From Corythoichthys intestinalis (Eukaryota; Chordata; Actinopteri; Syngnathiformes; Syngnathidae), in assembly GCF_030265065.1 (NCBI RefSeq), contig NC_080412.1:18404501-18468500 (forward strand): DNA of 64,000 nt, read 5' to 3'. Every line of letters begins with the position of its first letter. The first letter of the stretch is position 1. Below the pieces are notes generated by a model. It saw nothing but the letters and a program-made list of their open reading frames with translations. It searched no databases and was not told the origin of the DNA. This document shows, one piece after another, positions 55,042-64,000 of this stretch. A program made the position numbers and the translations under genes.

Positions 55042-56562
55042 TGGCCTATACTACGAAGCCGGTTAGTTGGCTTAGCAGGGTAACTTCGAGAGTAACTTTA
55101 TCACGTGCGACGTAAGTTCGCGGCTATGCGAGACTACGAAAGGTGGATATGTTGGAACCGAGAAGTGTTGCCATGGCAACACACGCCACACGCCAAACCT
55201 GGTCGTGTCAGAGTTAGATCTTGCTTAACATCAGGATTCCAATTAACCACGCTCTATTTAAACAGCACTCCTAAGCGGACGTGTCCTCCTGACAATGACA
55301 GCGTACTTGGACGACCCATACGACATTGGCGCGCGGATTGTGAGGGGCTCTCTCCGGAGGGCACGGGTATTTCGGGACCGCCAGAATCCGCTGGCGTACC
55401 CGGAAGATGTTCATCATGAAAGATATAGATTTTCAGCTGAGGGAATTCTTTACCTGTGCCAACTGATCTAGGCAGACGTCACTAATGTAACCCGCCGAGT
55501 CAGGCCCTCACAACCGCGCAGATTGTGTGTGCCTGTCCGTGCGCTCTTTCGCCAGGGACAATATATGTATTCCATCGGTGATGCTGAATATCTGCGTAAG
55601 AACACTGTATGCCGTGCGATTCGGAGTGGGGTATGGAAACGCTTCAAATTGATGCATTTATAATAATCATAGAAATATGTAGACTATTTAAACATTGAGA
55701 AAACTTGCGTTTTTTTCTGCCAACTGGAGGAGATTAAATTAAATGTCAAATCCACTGATAGGACAGACGCACAAATATAAAAGATATAAATGTTTATTGA
55801 ATATGCATCTTACAATCTTGTTTAACTGTGAAAAAGACGGGCTTTTATTTACGCAACAACGCATGGCATCCCCGCATTTCCTTCTTCTCCTGAGTCCTCA
55901 CAAATATAACATAATTTTTTTTGGGGGGGTTGTCGGGCTCGGGCCTGCAAATCAAGTTTATTGATCGGACTCGGGTCGGGTCGGGCTGGATTTTTTAGGC
56001 CCACACTAAAAAATAAGAACATACGTATTCGTACAGTCAAGGGGACTAAACATACAATCATCCTGTTTCGTGTGGTGATGCGTGACAATTATTTCTTACT
56101 GTTAATGTACCAAATCTTATTTTATTGTCCTGACAGCAGGCTTTATTTCTTTTCATGGACATAAGTAAACTGGCATATTGACGCATTCACAAATCACACG
56201 ATCTGTAAATTCGCTGTCAACAGACCCGTTGCGCTCTACTCGCCGAAGCGGTGTTGGATTTCGCGGGGAGGGTGGATTTTAATTCCTCATAATTCCGCAT
56301 GATCATCGCGCATTCCTCCTCCGTGAAGTAAGGTGCCCGTGCCATCGTCACAAGTAGTGTTTGACTCTGGTCACCGCCCCCTTTTATGTGAACGCGCAGT
56401 AACTCTGACTGGGTTGACACAGGTTCGACTAATCAACCTCATAATCAGCGTCGTAGTACCGATTGACCACAAACTAGACAACCAGGTTTTGTCAACTCCG
56501 GTTACCCGATGGTCAACTGGATTACTTCTGGGGAGGTTGAACTCGGTTCGTAGTATAGGCCA
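55042..56562. mobile_element. PIF/Harbinger-type element
   Basis: Ends tggcctatactacgaag and (inverse) cttcg-type ggttcgtagtataggcca. The 3-base target duplication ctg is on both sides (55039-55041 and 56563-56565). It shares its ends and interior with 34738-37043. A Myb-like second-protein start is on the minus strand at 56217-56345. No transposase catalytic domain is recognised, so it is probably a deletion derivative. Confidence 0.82.
56217..56345 (-). pseudogene. Harbinger Myb-like protein fragment
   Basis: From ATG at 56345 the minus strand reads MARAPYFTEEECAMIMRNYE and continues ELKSTLPAKSNTASASRAQR, like the Myb/SANT-type DNA-binding protein that accompanies Harbinger transposases. 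Only about 42 residues are kept. The corresponding part of 34738-37043 is more decayed. Confidence 0.55.
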
Positions 56563-57398
56563 CTGATGTGTTGAAAGTCCACCTGTCTGACAATTCTGAG
56601 CTTTTCAAGCCTAACCACTATAAAATATAAAAATAGAGAGAGACTGAGAGCTTTGATTAAGAGCTTCGTGTGTGTGTCTTTCTTCAATTCTTGTCAGGAT
56701 ATCAGCTCTGTGTTCATCTAAATTGGCTCAAGTTTCACACTGAGTGAGTATAAATATTGAGAAATTATTTATTTATAATTAAATATACTGTACAGAAAGA
56801 TTATTATTAAAACCATTTTTGGTTTGTGGCGTGCCGCGAGATTTTTTTCAATGTAAAAGCGTGCCATGACTCAGAAAAGGTTGAAAAACACTGCCTTAAT
56901 TGGTAGGTGTGGGCGTGGTTTTAGGTAATCAGCCTTTGACACATTTCAGCTGTTATGCCTATTTGAAATTGGGCTGTCAGAAGCACCCAAAGCAAGTGAA
57001 CACGTAGAGCGAGGGGGTTAGCTGGCTCAAGGCATATTTTCTGTTGACCGTTGTTTCACAACTGCACGTTATTCTTTAGTTTTGTTTATTTGAGTTTAAA
57101 AACCACAAGTAGTATTGTTCGAATTTTGAGTTGGAATAAACACCTTAAACTTTACGTTCAGTTTTTTTTGGAATGATTCAACGAGTCAAGAAAACCCAGA
57201 GCCTTCTAAGCCTCTCGTGGCTATTTTTAAAAGAGTCCCCACCGTTTGTTTCAAATTACCGCACAAAATGCGAATTGTGCCTGTCACAATATTGATCAAC
57301 CTTATTACCATCTATTAAGCACAGTGGTGGTAGTGTTACAGCATGGGCATGGCAATACTGTATGTGCAATTCGTCCAGTTATATACTAAAAGAAAATG

Positions 57399-58265
57399 CA
57401 GTGCTACATCAACATGCGAATTTAATTCATTCTAGGACTTGGTTTGTAAGTCGAAATAGTCGCATATCGAGAGCAGGATTTTCCCATAACAATACATTTT
57501 AATTTGATTAATTCGTTCCACAGCTCAAAAATCCTGAATCCATAATAAATACTTCAGGTACAATTACAAATAGCAATTACACATAAGCAAAACAAATTAA
57601 TTATAAATACAAATTGGTCTAATAATAATATAACAATAATGATAATAATGTAATGAATCGGGTTCGAACGTGGCAGTTGTGTTTTGCATGCTGTTCCTGA
57701 ACGCACCATATGACTGATGAGAGAGTCAGAGAGATGTGGAAGAGTGGGAATATTTTACATGCTCTTTTTCATGCTGTTGTTGGCGTTGGCTACGGTGGAC
57801 AGCTGCCGTGTTGTGTTGCACAAGTTCTGAAATAAATGATTAAAAACCTGACAAAGCTGGCGATTTCTTTGCTGATTTTACAATAATAATTGTAAATTGG
57901 AAATAAAAAAGCGTGGGAGAGTAGTGGAGGATAGATACATCTGCTCGAAAACCTTTGAGATCGTAGAGATATTCCGGCCATATTGTTGCGCCAGTTCACT
58001 CACATGCACACCACGCTCATATTTTTCTATGATTACCTTCTTACTTTCAATGGTAAGCATGACCTTTTTGCACCACCTGCACTAACCTTCTTAGGGCCCA
58101 TGTTGATTTGTCTCACAAGAAAATCCGCCGTGCGTCCGTCTTGCGGGAAAACAAAATTGCGACGCGGTCATAAATCGTCGTATTTCGAGCAAATGACAGG
58201 TCAAATTTTATGGTGGATATCGAAAGGATTGTATGTCGATATGATTCTATGTCACGGTATCACTG
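57399..58265 (-). mobile_element. Tigger-like (pogo group) deletion derivative
   Basis: The right end, inverted, reads cagtgataccgtgacatag; the left end is cagtgctacatcaacatg. Both are followed by related 'cgaaatacgacg / gtcgaaatagtcgc' sequence typical of Tigger arms. Inside, on the minus strand, is the start of a CENP-B-like transposase. At 867 bp the catalytic part is lost. Confidence 0.7.
57878..58100 (-). pseudogene. Tigger transposase N-terminus (CENP-B-type helix-turn-helix)
   Basis: The minus strand from about 58100 reads MGPKKVSAGGAK, then a one-base frame slip, then MLTIESKKVIIEKYERGVHV and SELAQQYGRNISTISKV. This is the psq/CENP-B-like DNA-binding fold at the start of Tigger and Jerky-type proteins. 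It runs into unrelated sequence after about 57920. Confidence 0.75.
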
Positions 58266-58269
58266 TACA

Positions 58270-58530
58270 GACTTTACTGCTTGATTCGCTGTCAACCTTC
58301 CAGTTCAAATGGATTGGACGTCTATTATCGTTAATGGCCGCAAATGAGTTAACATGCAAGAGGATACTCATACACTTATGAGTCATCTCCATGTCATAAA
58401 GCAATACTTGGTTTAGTCTTTCAAGGTGATGTCACATAGAATTGGGCTCCAGTGGTTTCAAGGAGAATTTAGTGCTGACTTTCTCTGACTTCGGAAACTT
58501 CAAGATACGAAGTAGCGTTTGATGAAAATT
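58270..58530. repeat. Dispersed palindromic motif plus linked flank, copy 3
   Basis: cttccagttcaaatggattg gacgtct, then ggccgcaaatgagttaac, then catctccatgtcataaagca and atagaattgggctcca. The linked flank recurs at 61040-61170 and 61255-61360. Confidence 0.65.
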
Positions 58531-58720
58531 GCAAATTACACCTTTGTGTTTTGACAATTTCTTGACGGACCATGTCACTGCGATACAGAAAGCAAAAGAC
58601 AGCACTGAGTATCACAAAGAAAAAAAAACAAAAGCAAAATTTTAAATGTGAACATTAGACAATCGGCACAACTAAACTTTAAGTGCTACATTTTGGGATT
58701 TTTTTTCTCAATTCTATCTA

Positions 58721-59423
58721 CAGGGTGACCCAAAAAAAGAGTTTACACTCAGTTGACTGCTTGTTTAAAAGCCATTGAAACATATCTAAATAGGTTGTCA
58801 TGCTTAAGTGATTCATTAAGTTCACTCAATGCAGCTGGTAATCTCTCGTCTCTACAATTCCTGTGCTTCTTCTGAAAATGAAGAAAACTTTAGCTGTACC
58901 TGAATTGCTGCGTGCCGGTCTGACACCTACTGAGATTGCAGCAAATCTGAGAATATCCAGATGTGCAGTCTACAAAGTTAAAAAGAAGCTGAAAGATACT
59001 GGAACAGCCTCACGAAAACCTGGGTCTGGAAGTGCCGATCTGTGCGGACCAAAAAGTTGATTGACAAGGTGATATGTGGCCACCCCAGAGTCCAGATCTC
59101 AATCCCCTGGATTATAGCAGATGGGCAACTGTGGAGGACAGTGCCTGTAAGAAGCCACAAACTTCTGTGGCAGCCTTGGGGAGGTCCATTGTTAGATCTT
59201 GGGAAAAGATGACAGCATCCTACATAAAGAAGACCTGTCAAGCGTTCCGCAGGCGCCTGGAGGCTGTTGTGACACTTAAGGGAGGACACATTGAAAAATA
59301 GAGTGTACTGTACATGTTCTTTACAATAACGTATAATTTGTGATTAAATTCTAATTCTAAGATGAATAAACATGGCATTTAAGTTGTATTATGGCAGTGT
59401 AAACTTTTTTTTGGGTCACCCTG
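58721..59423 (+). mobile_element. Mariner-like deletion derivative
   Basis: Perfect-looking inverted ends cagggtgacccaaaaaaaga and ttttttttgggtcaccctg, TA outside both, with a further match gagtttacact / agtgtaaac. Only the two ends of a transposase gene remain, so about half the element is deleted. Confidence 0.9.
58878..59301 (+). pseudogene. Mariner-like transposase with central deletion
   Basis: The N-terminal part (MKKTLAVPELLRAGLTPTEI, then AANLRISRCAVYKVKKKLKD) is a helix-turn-helix and runs to about 59060. The C-terminal part in another frame (59074-59301) has PPQSPDLNPLDYSRW and ends TLKGGHIEK. The third acidic residue is Asp (NPLDY), as in DDD mariner-type enzymes. The first two catalytic acids are lost in the deletion. 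Confidence 0.85.
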
Positions 59424-59449
59424 TACTTGACATTCCTCCCTGCTGGGCC

Positions 59450-59770
59450 ACAAATTTTAATCCACGTCACAACGGATGTCTTTTCTTGCTATACAGTGTG
59501 GAAAGAATCTTCTTGATGCCTTATTCAGCCTTTGCAGGTATCTGCTGTGATGTCATTGCATGCTGCATTCGTGGCATCCAGAAGAGTCATCTCAGTGTGA
59601 GGCAGGCGATCATAGACTTGCCAACTTCATGAGGAGAAAATTTCTTCTAGGGGATTGAGGAATGGGGAGTATGCTGAGAGGAACTCCATTACCATTCTGT
59701 TGTGAGTTGCAAACCATTTCCCGATTATGTTGGAGTGGTGGAAACCCACATTGTCACTACCTATCACACA
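59450..59770 (-). pseudogene. Fragment of an IS630/Tc1-type DDE transposase
   Basis: The minus strand from about 59765 reads VIGSDNVGFHHSNIIGKWFA, then FLSAYSPFLNPLEEIFSS, a stop, then QVYDRLPHTEMTLLDATNAA. The Asp of SDNV and the Glu of NPLEE are the expected second and third DDE residues. At least three in-frame stops are present. Ends and inverted repeats are not found. Confidence 0.75.
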
Positions 59771-61384
59771 TTTAAATAAGTTACGTAAAATAAGTAACGA
59801 AAGTGCTTAGAAATAAGCACACACATGATGACATATGACAACATGTTCATGCATTTTGCATGTAAAGACCTATGCAATGAAGTTAAGTAATGACTAAATG
59901 TTGTGGGTGGTGAGACTATTCAATAGAGACCCATGATCATCCATTTTGACCATCAAGGCAGATGCAACTGATCATGTAGGAAACAGCAGAGAATTTTACA
60001 AAATAATTTGCATGGATGTACAAAAACATCTACAACTTACTCAAAGGAATGAGAAACAGCTTTTTTGATGTGCACTAATGATGCGATGTTTTGAGGATTG
60101 AACAAGTAGTTTTGAGAATTGCACAAGTAGTTTTGAGAATTGCACGTCTTAACTGAGAAACGTATCAAAGCAATTTAGAAAAACTGTAATAGTAATTACA
60201 TTTTAATTTAAAACAGTGAAAAACAATTACCTGGTTAAGAACCCAAATAATCTGAAAAACCTCAAGTGAACGTTCGTTCATTCGCTGCCACCCTCCCACT
60301 TCAAATGGATTGGACGTATTTCATCGTCAATGGCAGCCAATGAGTTAACGTGCAAGAGGCCACTCATACCAAGGGCTTAGGTTTGGTCTCAACATTGGTA
60401 AGGACGATATTACCGTAACGCACATAATGCAAACAATGTTCCAAATAAGGGACTGCTAGCTTGACTTCGTTGTTCCTTGTGGAGGCTGGCCTGACCACAG
60501 TAGTTATGACGATTAGCAAGTTTTATGTTATGGTAACTGTTGCAGGTCAGACTTTCAGTAGTAAAATAATAAGTGTTTCCGCCACCTCCACAACATTGAC
60601 GTCTTTTTACATGATCTACAGTGGCTGCTGCTGGCCAAAAAAAAACCTTCAAACATCCCTCCTCTCCGAAGGGGGTAGCATGAATCTGTCGGGGTTGTGT
60701 GAGTATGTCTGTGTGTGTGTGTGTGTGTGTCTTTGTGGTAGGACGGGAGGCTTCAGGTCATCAACCAACCAAACGTTCGTTTGAGGGGGGAAAAATGGAC
60801 CGGCACATTCAGCAAGTGAAAAGGGATAAATGTAAGTTTCAACATAATGAAAATAATTCACTTAACAATGGTAGGGTCTATTCTATTACAACATATGGTA
60901 AGACATTTTAAATGACATGTATATTTGAACTCTTTATATACTGAAATAAGGTTGCTTAAAAGTTGGTGGGGACAATTTGAGCATCCTGAAAAGTTGCTAG
61001 TGTTATGTCCCTATCGTTCCTATGCAAACCTACGCCCTTGACTCCGCGTAGGAATCATCTCCATGTCACAAAGCAATATTTGGTTACGTCTTACAAGGCT
61101 CCAGAGGTCTTGAGAATTTAGTGCTGGCTTTTTCACTCAGACTTTGAAAAAGAAGCTTTAAGACACAAAGCAGCAAATGCTGCCACCCTCCCAGTTTAAA
61201 TGAATTGGACATCTTATCATCGTCAATGGCAGCAAATGAATTAACATGCAAGAAGCTACTGATTCTCTTATGAATTGTATCCATGTCACAAAGCAAAGCA
61301 ATATTTGGTCACGTCTTTCAGAGATGTCACATAGAATTGGCTTCCAATGATGGTTCAAAAAGTCCAATCCATTGAATTTGGAGT
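59771..61384. other. Non-coding DNA with local repeats
   Basis: Copies of the palindromic motif lie at about 60277-60350 and 61185-61253, a linked flank duplication at 61040-61170 and 61255-61360, and a (GT)n tract at 60709-60730. No gene is recognised. Confidence 0.6.
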
Positions 61385-61440
61385 GTTAATTCGCTGCCAC
61401 CCTCCCACTTCAAATGGATTGGGATGTCTACTAGTGACAT
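61385..61440. repeat. Dispersed palindromic motif, copy just upstream of the BANF1 relic
   Basis: ttcgctgccaccctcccact then tcaaatggattggga. It ends about 80 bases before the relic exon's acceptor. Confidence 0.6.
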
Positions 61441-61520
61441 TTTAAGAGTTTTAATTTAGTTTTTAAAAGCCAGAAATGTCAAATGTTGTATTGACTTTCC
61501 ATCCTTTGTCTACTATGCAG

Positions 61521-61850
61521 GCGTCCAAGGTTTTGGCACAGGCTCTGTATCTAGCTAAAGATGAAGAGCTTTTCCGGGAATGGCTTAAGGTCGTTTGCGG
61601 CGCAAATTCCAAACAACAAGGTGACTGCATCAGCTGCCTTGAAGAATGGTGTGATCTGTCTCGTCATGCTCATCCTCTACTGCGTTTTTGAGAAATGCAT
61701 CCATCCTGTCTGCGAAATTTAATCAAGCCAGTTTTATTTTGTTAGTAAAGCTGTGTCTAGCTGTGAAAATACATATTGCTAATAAATTTGTATGTGTTGA
61801 CTGAGGTGGCTGTTAAGCAAATAAAATCACAAATTCAGTTGTTTATATCA
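61521..61850 (+). pseudogene. Orphan BANF1 exon 2 with 3' flank, opposite strand (relic D)
   Basis: An acceptor (tactatgcag, ending 61520) leads into [20 protein letters not shown], then [20 protein letters not shown] and [16 protein letters not shown], with a stop at 61689-61691. The frame is open over 56 codons, but the AYVVLGQ start has become ASKVLAQ and the C-terminus runs 8 residues past the normal end. No matching exon 1 is seen upstream on the + strand in this window. The flank 61692-61850, with AATAAA motifs, matches the inverse of 47330-47480. Probably a pseudogene fragment from an inverted duplication; a distant exon 1 outside the window cannot be excluded. Confidence 0.8.
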
Positions 61851-62860
61851 CAGATTTTATTTCAGTGATGATTTCCCCCCCTGTAGATTTAATACAAATT
61901 GTTGAGAACTGAATGGGGTGAAATGAAACAAAAATAGCAGAAAGGCTAGCTGATAAAATACACAAAGTTAGAAACTGTTTTCCTTGGAAAGGATCTCAAT
62001 GTTATAAAATGGTGACGCTGTTTTAATTTCGCCACTAAGGGATATGGATTTACCCACAGGATCCAATTTATTAGGTACACCTGCACAACCTGATAAAATA
62101 AGATTCCTACAATAATAATGTTGGATTAAGCCCCGAGGTGACAGATTTATTAATAAGCAAAATCGCAGGGAATGGTGGGTCATGAGCTACAATTCTTCCA
62201 TGTAGTTTACTGTAAATGTGGACAAAAGGATTTTTGTTGTTGTTTATTACCACTCAGTGAATTAGGCAGATATCCAAATTTAGGCATATTCAGAAAAAGG
62301 GTACTTATAATGGTTTATACTGTAATTTTATATCAACTCATTGACAACGCTAGATGTCCAATCCATTTGAACGAACGAACGTTCATTCACTGCCACCTCC
62401 CAGTTCAAATAGATTGGATGTCTACTACTGTATGGATAAACTCCTTTAGAGAGTTTTTTTTTTCATTTAGGTTGTCAAAGCCATGTACTTCTATCACTGT
62501 CAATGGCTGTGAATGAATTAGGGACATATAGCTTTTTAGATTGTGTCAATCTACCCAATGAAACGATAGGAGTGTTGAGATGCCTGAATGTGTTTGTGCA
62601 TTTGTACACACTTTTGTTCACAGACAAAATGAGTTTCTTATTTCGACCCTATTACAGCTCACTAATACGGCTTTTAAGAATCAACAGCAATGATTAAAAT
62701 GCAAAATATAATACCATAATGCATCATCTGAGTGTTGACCCAACATAAGATTGACGTTGTTAAAAATGAGATTTTCTCACAAATGACAATTTATATTTAT
62801 TTACCGTTAGACCTGGCAACTTGGTAATGGCTCTGACTCATAATCACACAATTAAACGAT
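61851..62860. other. Spacer 3' of GNG3
   Basis: No gene seen. Two palindromic-motif blocks occur at about 62326-62425 (gatgtccaatccatttgaac, then cacctcccagttcaaat) and 62480-62520. Confidence 0.55.
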
Positions 62861-62869
62861 CTAGTTCAC

Positions 62870-62875
62870 TTTATT
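62870..62875 (-). terminator. Candidate GNG3 poly(A) signal
   Basis: AATAAA on the minus strand, 112 bases beyond the stop codon. Further candidates lie downstream on that strand. Confidence 0.4.
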
Positions 62876-62987
62876 TCGAACTGTGTACTGTACGTCGGCA
62901 CCGTATGTAAGTACCATAGTTGCTCGTACACATGCACGTTGTACATACTCTTCTTTTTTGGAAGGTAGCAACCATCCCTGAATGAGT

Positions 62988-63116
62988 TCAAAGCAGAGCG
63001 CAAAAGAACTTCTTCTCCCTGAAAGGGTTCTCAGACGTTGGCACGGGTGTGATCAGGGGGTCGTCGCAAGCGTGGGCGTCGCAGTATGCCATCAGGTCAG
63101 CGGCTGCCTTGGATAC
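62988..63116 (-). CDS. GNG3: G-protein gamma subunit, last exon (partial gene)
   Basis: Gamma subunit of heterotrimeric G proteins; pairs with G-beta and is held at the membrane by geranylgeranylation. The exon follows an AG acceptor (63117-63118 on the minus strand) and encodes [20 protein letters not shown], then [22 protein letters not shown] and TGA (62988-62990), 42 residues. The CALL ending is the prenylation (CAAX) box. [17 protein letters not shown] is the form in GNG3; GNG2 has AHAKEDPLLTPVPASENP and ends CAIL. The earlier exon, which should end in RIK, would lie beyond 64000. GNG3 is on human 11q12, in keeping with the other genes here. Confidence 0.92.
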   Translation of the reverse strand, partial: VSKAAADLMAYCDAHACDDPLITPVPTSENPFREKKFFCALL

Positions 63117-64000
63117 CTGCAGGGGGTCAGAGCAGCCAATGAGAATGGATGATAAAGTGAAAATGTTGGAGATATGATTCTATTACACAAGAACCTAATA
63201 ACAGTTTAGTGCTGCACCGATATCATGGCATCGGTAATGGGGCAGTACTAAGAAATAACGTGCCGATACTGTGCGATATGTAGTTTTCGAGATCTAGTTT
63301 CCAGCCGCAGGTCGCACTAGACAAGATGGCCACCTGTTAACACCAGTCGATTGGACATCTAGCGTAATCAATGGCAGTCAATGACGTAAAAAAAATGTTT
63401 TCTTCCTCTGACCAAGATACACCCTCCCACATATTACTGTATCACTAGTAGACGTCCAATCCAATTGAAGCGGGAGGGTGGCAAGGTTCATTTGCTCCCA
63501 ACCCTCCCACTTCGAATGGATTGGAGATCTAGCGCCGTTAATGGCCTAAAATGAATTGAGCAGTTTCTGACCAAGTCATGATAGCAATTACTTTACAGTC
63601 AAATGAGTGTGCAGCAATTTAGTATTAAAGAAAAAAATAGTTCGTCAAAAGTATTGGTACACTAACTGAATTGGGTGATCGGTATCGGGAGCCCAAAAAA
63701 TGATTTTGTTGCAACACTACATTGTTAACTGAAATGTAAAACTGGTCCAAGATTAAGCCTCATTCCTCAACCTTACAGCTATGTATTTTTTGGGGTTTAG
63801 AAAAACCTTTTGAATAGCTGACTTCCTGATTGGTGGCAATGGTGGTTGATATTGATTGACTTGTACGAGGGATATTAACAGGAGTTTATCCTTTTTTTTT
63901 TTTTAAAAAAAAATTATTTTACTTTGAGTTTTTGTTTTTCTAAATATTTTTTCCCTGCTTTGATTATTTTTAAATTTTCTTTAAGAAACACTTTTTCAAA
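63117..64000. other. GNG3 intron sequence
   Basis: Intron upstream of the last GNG3 exon. It contains palindromic-motif copies at about 63331-63385 and 63440-63556, a 'gatatcatggcatcggtaat' type dispersed repeat from about 63210, and poly-T/A sequence from 63890. The preceding exon is not present. Confidence 0.6.
63440..63556. repeat. Dispersed palindromic motif, two arms
   Basis: tagacgtccaatccaattga agcgggagggtggca and, inverted, aaccctcccacttcgaatgg attggagatct lie face to face around ggttcatttgctcc, a near-perfect foldback of about 100 bases. Confidence 0.7.

Larger units (their letters stand above)
54141..56893 (+). mobile_element. hAT (Charlie/ZBED-like) transposon with nested insertions
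   Basis: Inverted ends cagagtttttcaaccagtg and aaggttgaaaaacactg. Flanking 8-mers ccctaatt (54133-54140) and ccttaatt (56894-56901) differ at one base. It carries part of a transposase gene and contains a Tc1-derived MITE (54501-54746) and a Harbinger (55042-56562). The catalytic domain is mostly missing. Confidence 0.85.

Noticed and set aside
57290-57350. Tc1 transposase piece (IKHSGGSV.AWAW-like)
   Set aside because: The match to the KHGGGSVMVWACM block is suggestive but only about 15 codons long, too short to annotate.
60461-60784. 107-aa open frame across the (GT)n tract
   Set aside because: The frame is kept open partly by the dinucleotide repeat, which encodes a VCVCVC run; no family recognised.

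Overview
The window is vertebrate nuclear DNA, almost certainly from a ray-finned fish (teleost). It has spliced genes with GT-AG introns, a very heavy load of cut-and-paste DNA transposons of fish type (Tc1/mariner, hAT, PIF/Harbinger, Tigger, THAP-encoding elements), a tRNA-derived SINE and several widespread fish MITE families. I saw no retroviral, LTR or Polinton copy.

Five host genes are supported. A complete coding region for estrogen-related receptor alpha (ESRRA, + strand, 15938-21081, six coding exons, 433 aa) is followed by peroxiredoxin 5 (PRDX5, + strand, 24103-32004, six exons, 190 aa). Two intact tandem copies of barrier-to-autointegration factor (BANF1, - strand) follow: copy A (coding 37863-38252, 5' exon near 43.6 kb) and copy B (coding 49166-51704, 5' exon near 52.6 kb). 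The last exon of a G-protein gamma subunit, best match GNG3 (- strand, 62988-63116), runs off the right side. ESRRA, PRDX5, BANF1 and GNG3 all lie on human 11q12-q13, so this is a conserved linkage block. The BANF1 locus also holds broken exon-2 copies at 47.3-47.6 kb (same strand) and 61.5-61.85 kb (opposite strand).

Layout: 0-15.9 kb is the region upstream of ESRRA, with possible non-coding first exons (ending 2265, 4380 or 12826), three Tc1 elements and a hAT MITE (8380-12043) that carries three further elements. 15.9-21.1 kb is ESRRA, with a nested foldback element in its fourth coding intron. 21.1-24.1 kb is 3' flank. 24.1-32.0 kb is PRDX5, whose intron 1 holds two large elements and whose intron 5 holds an eight-copy satellite of about 205 bp. 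32.3-37.2 kb is a stack of transposons inside a Tc1 element. 37.8-52.7 kb is the BANF1 cluster. 52.7-61 kb is transposon debris (Tc1, hAT with a nested Harbinger, Tigger, mariner). 61.5-64 kb holds the inverted BANF1 relic and the GNG3 exon.

The genes are not an operon and do separate jobs: ESRRA is a nuclear receptor controlling energy metabolism, PRDX5 an antioxidant enzyme, BANF1 a chromatin/nuclear-envelope DNA-bridging protein, and GNG3 a signalling subunit. The main points of interest are the BANF1 duplication and its relic series, a threonine in both BANF1 copies at the site equivalent to human Ala12, a beta/gamma-type alanine in the ESRRA ligand pocket, a GC-AG intron in PRDX5, one satellite family present in opposite orientation in two neighbouring genes, and a gutted THAP transposon keeping only the two inward-facing first exons.
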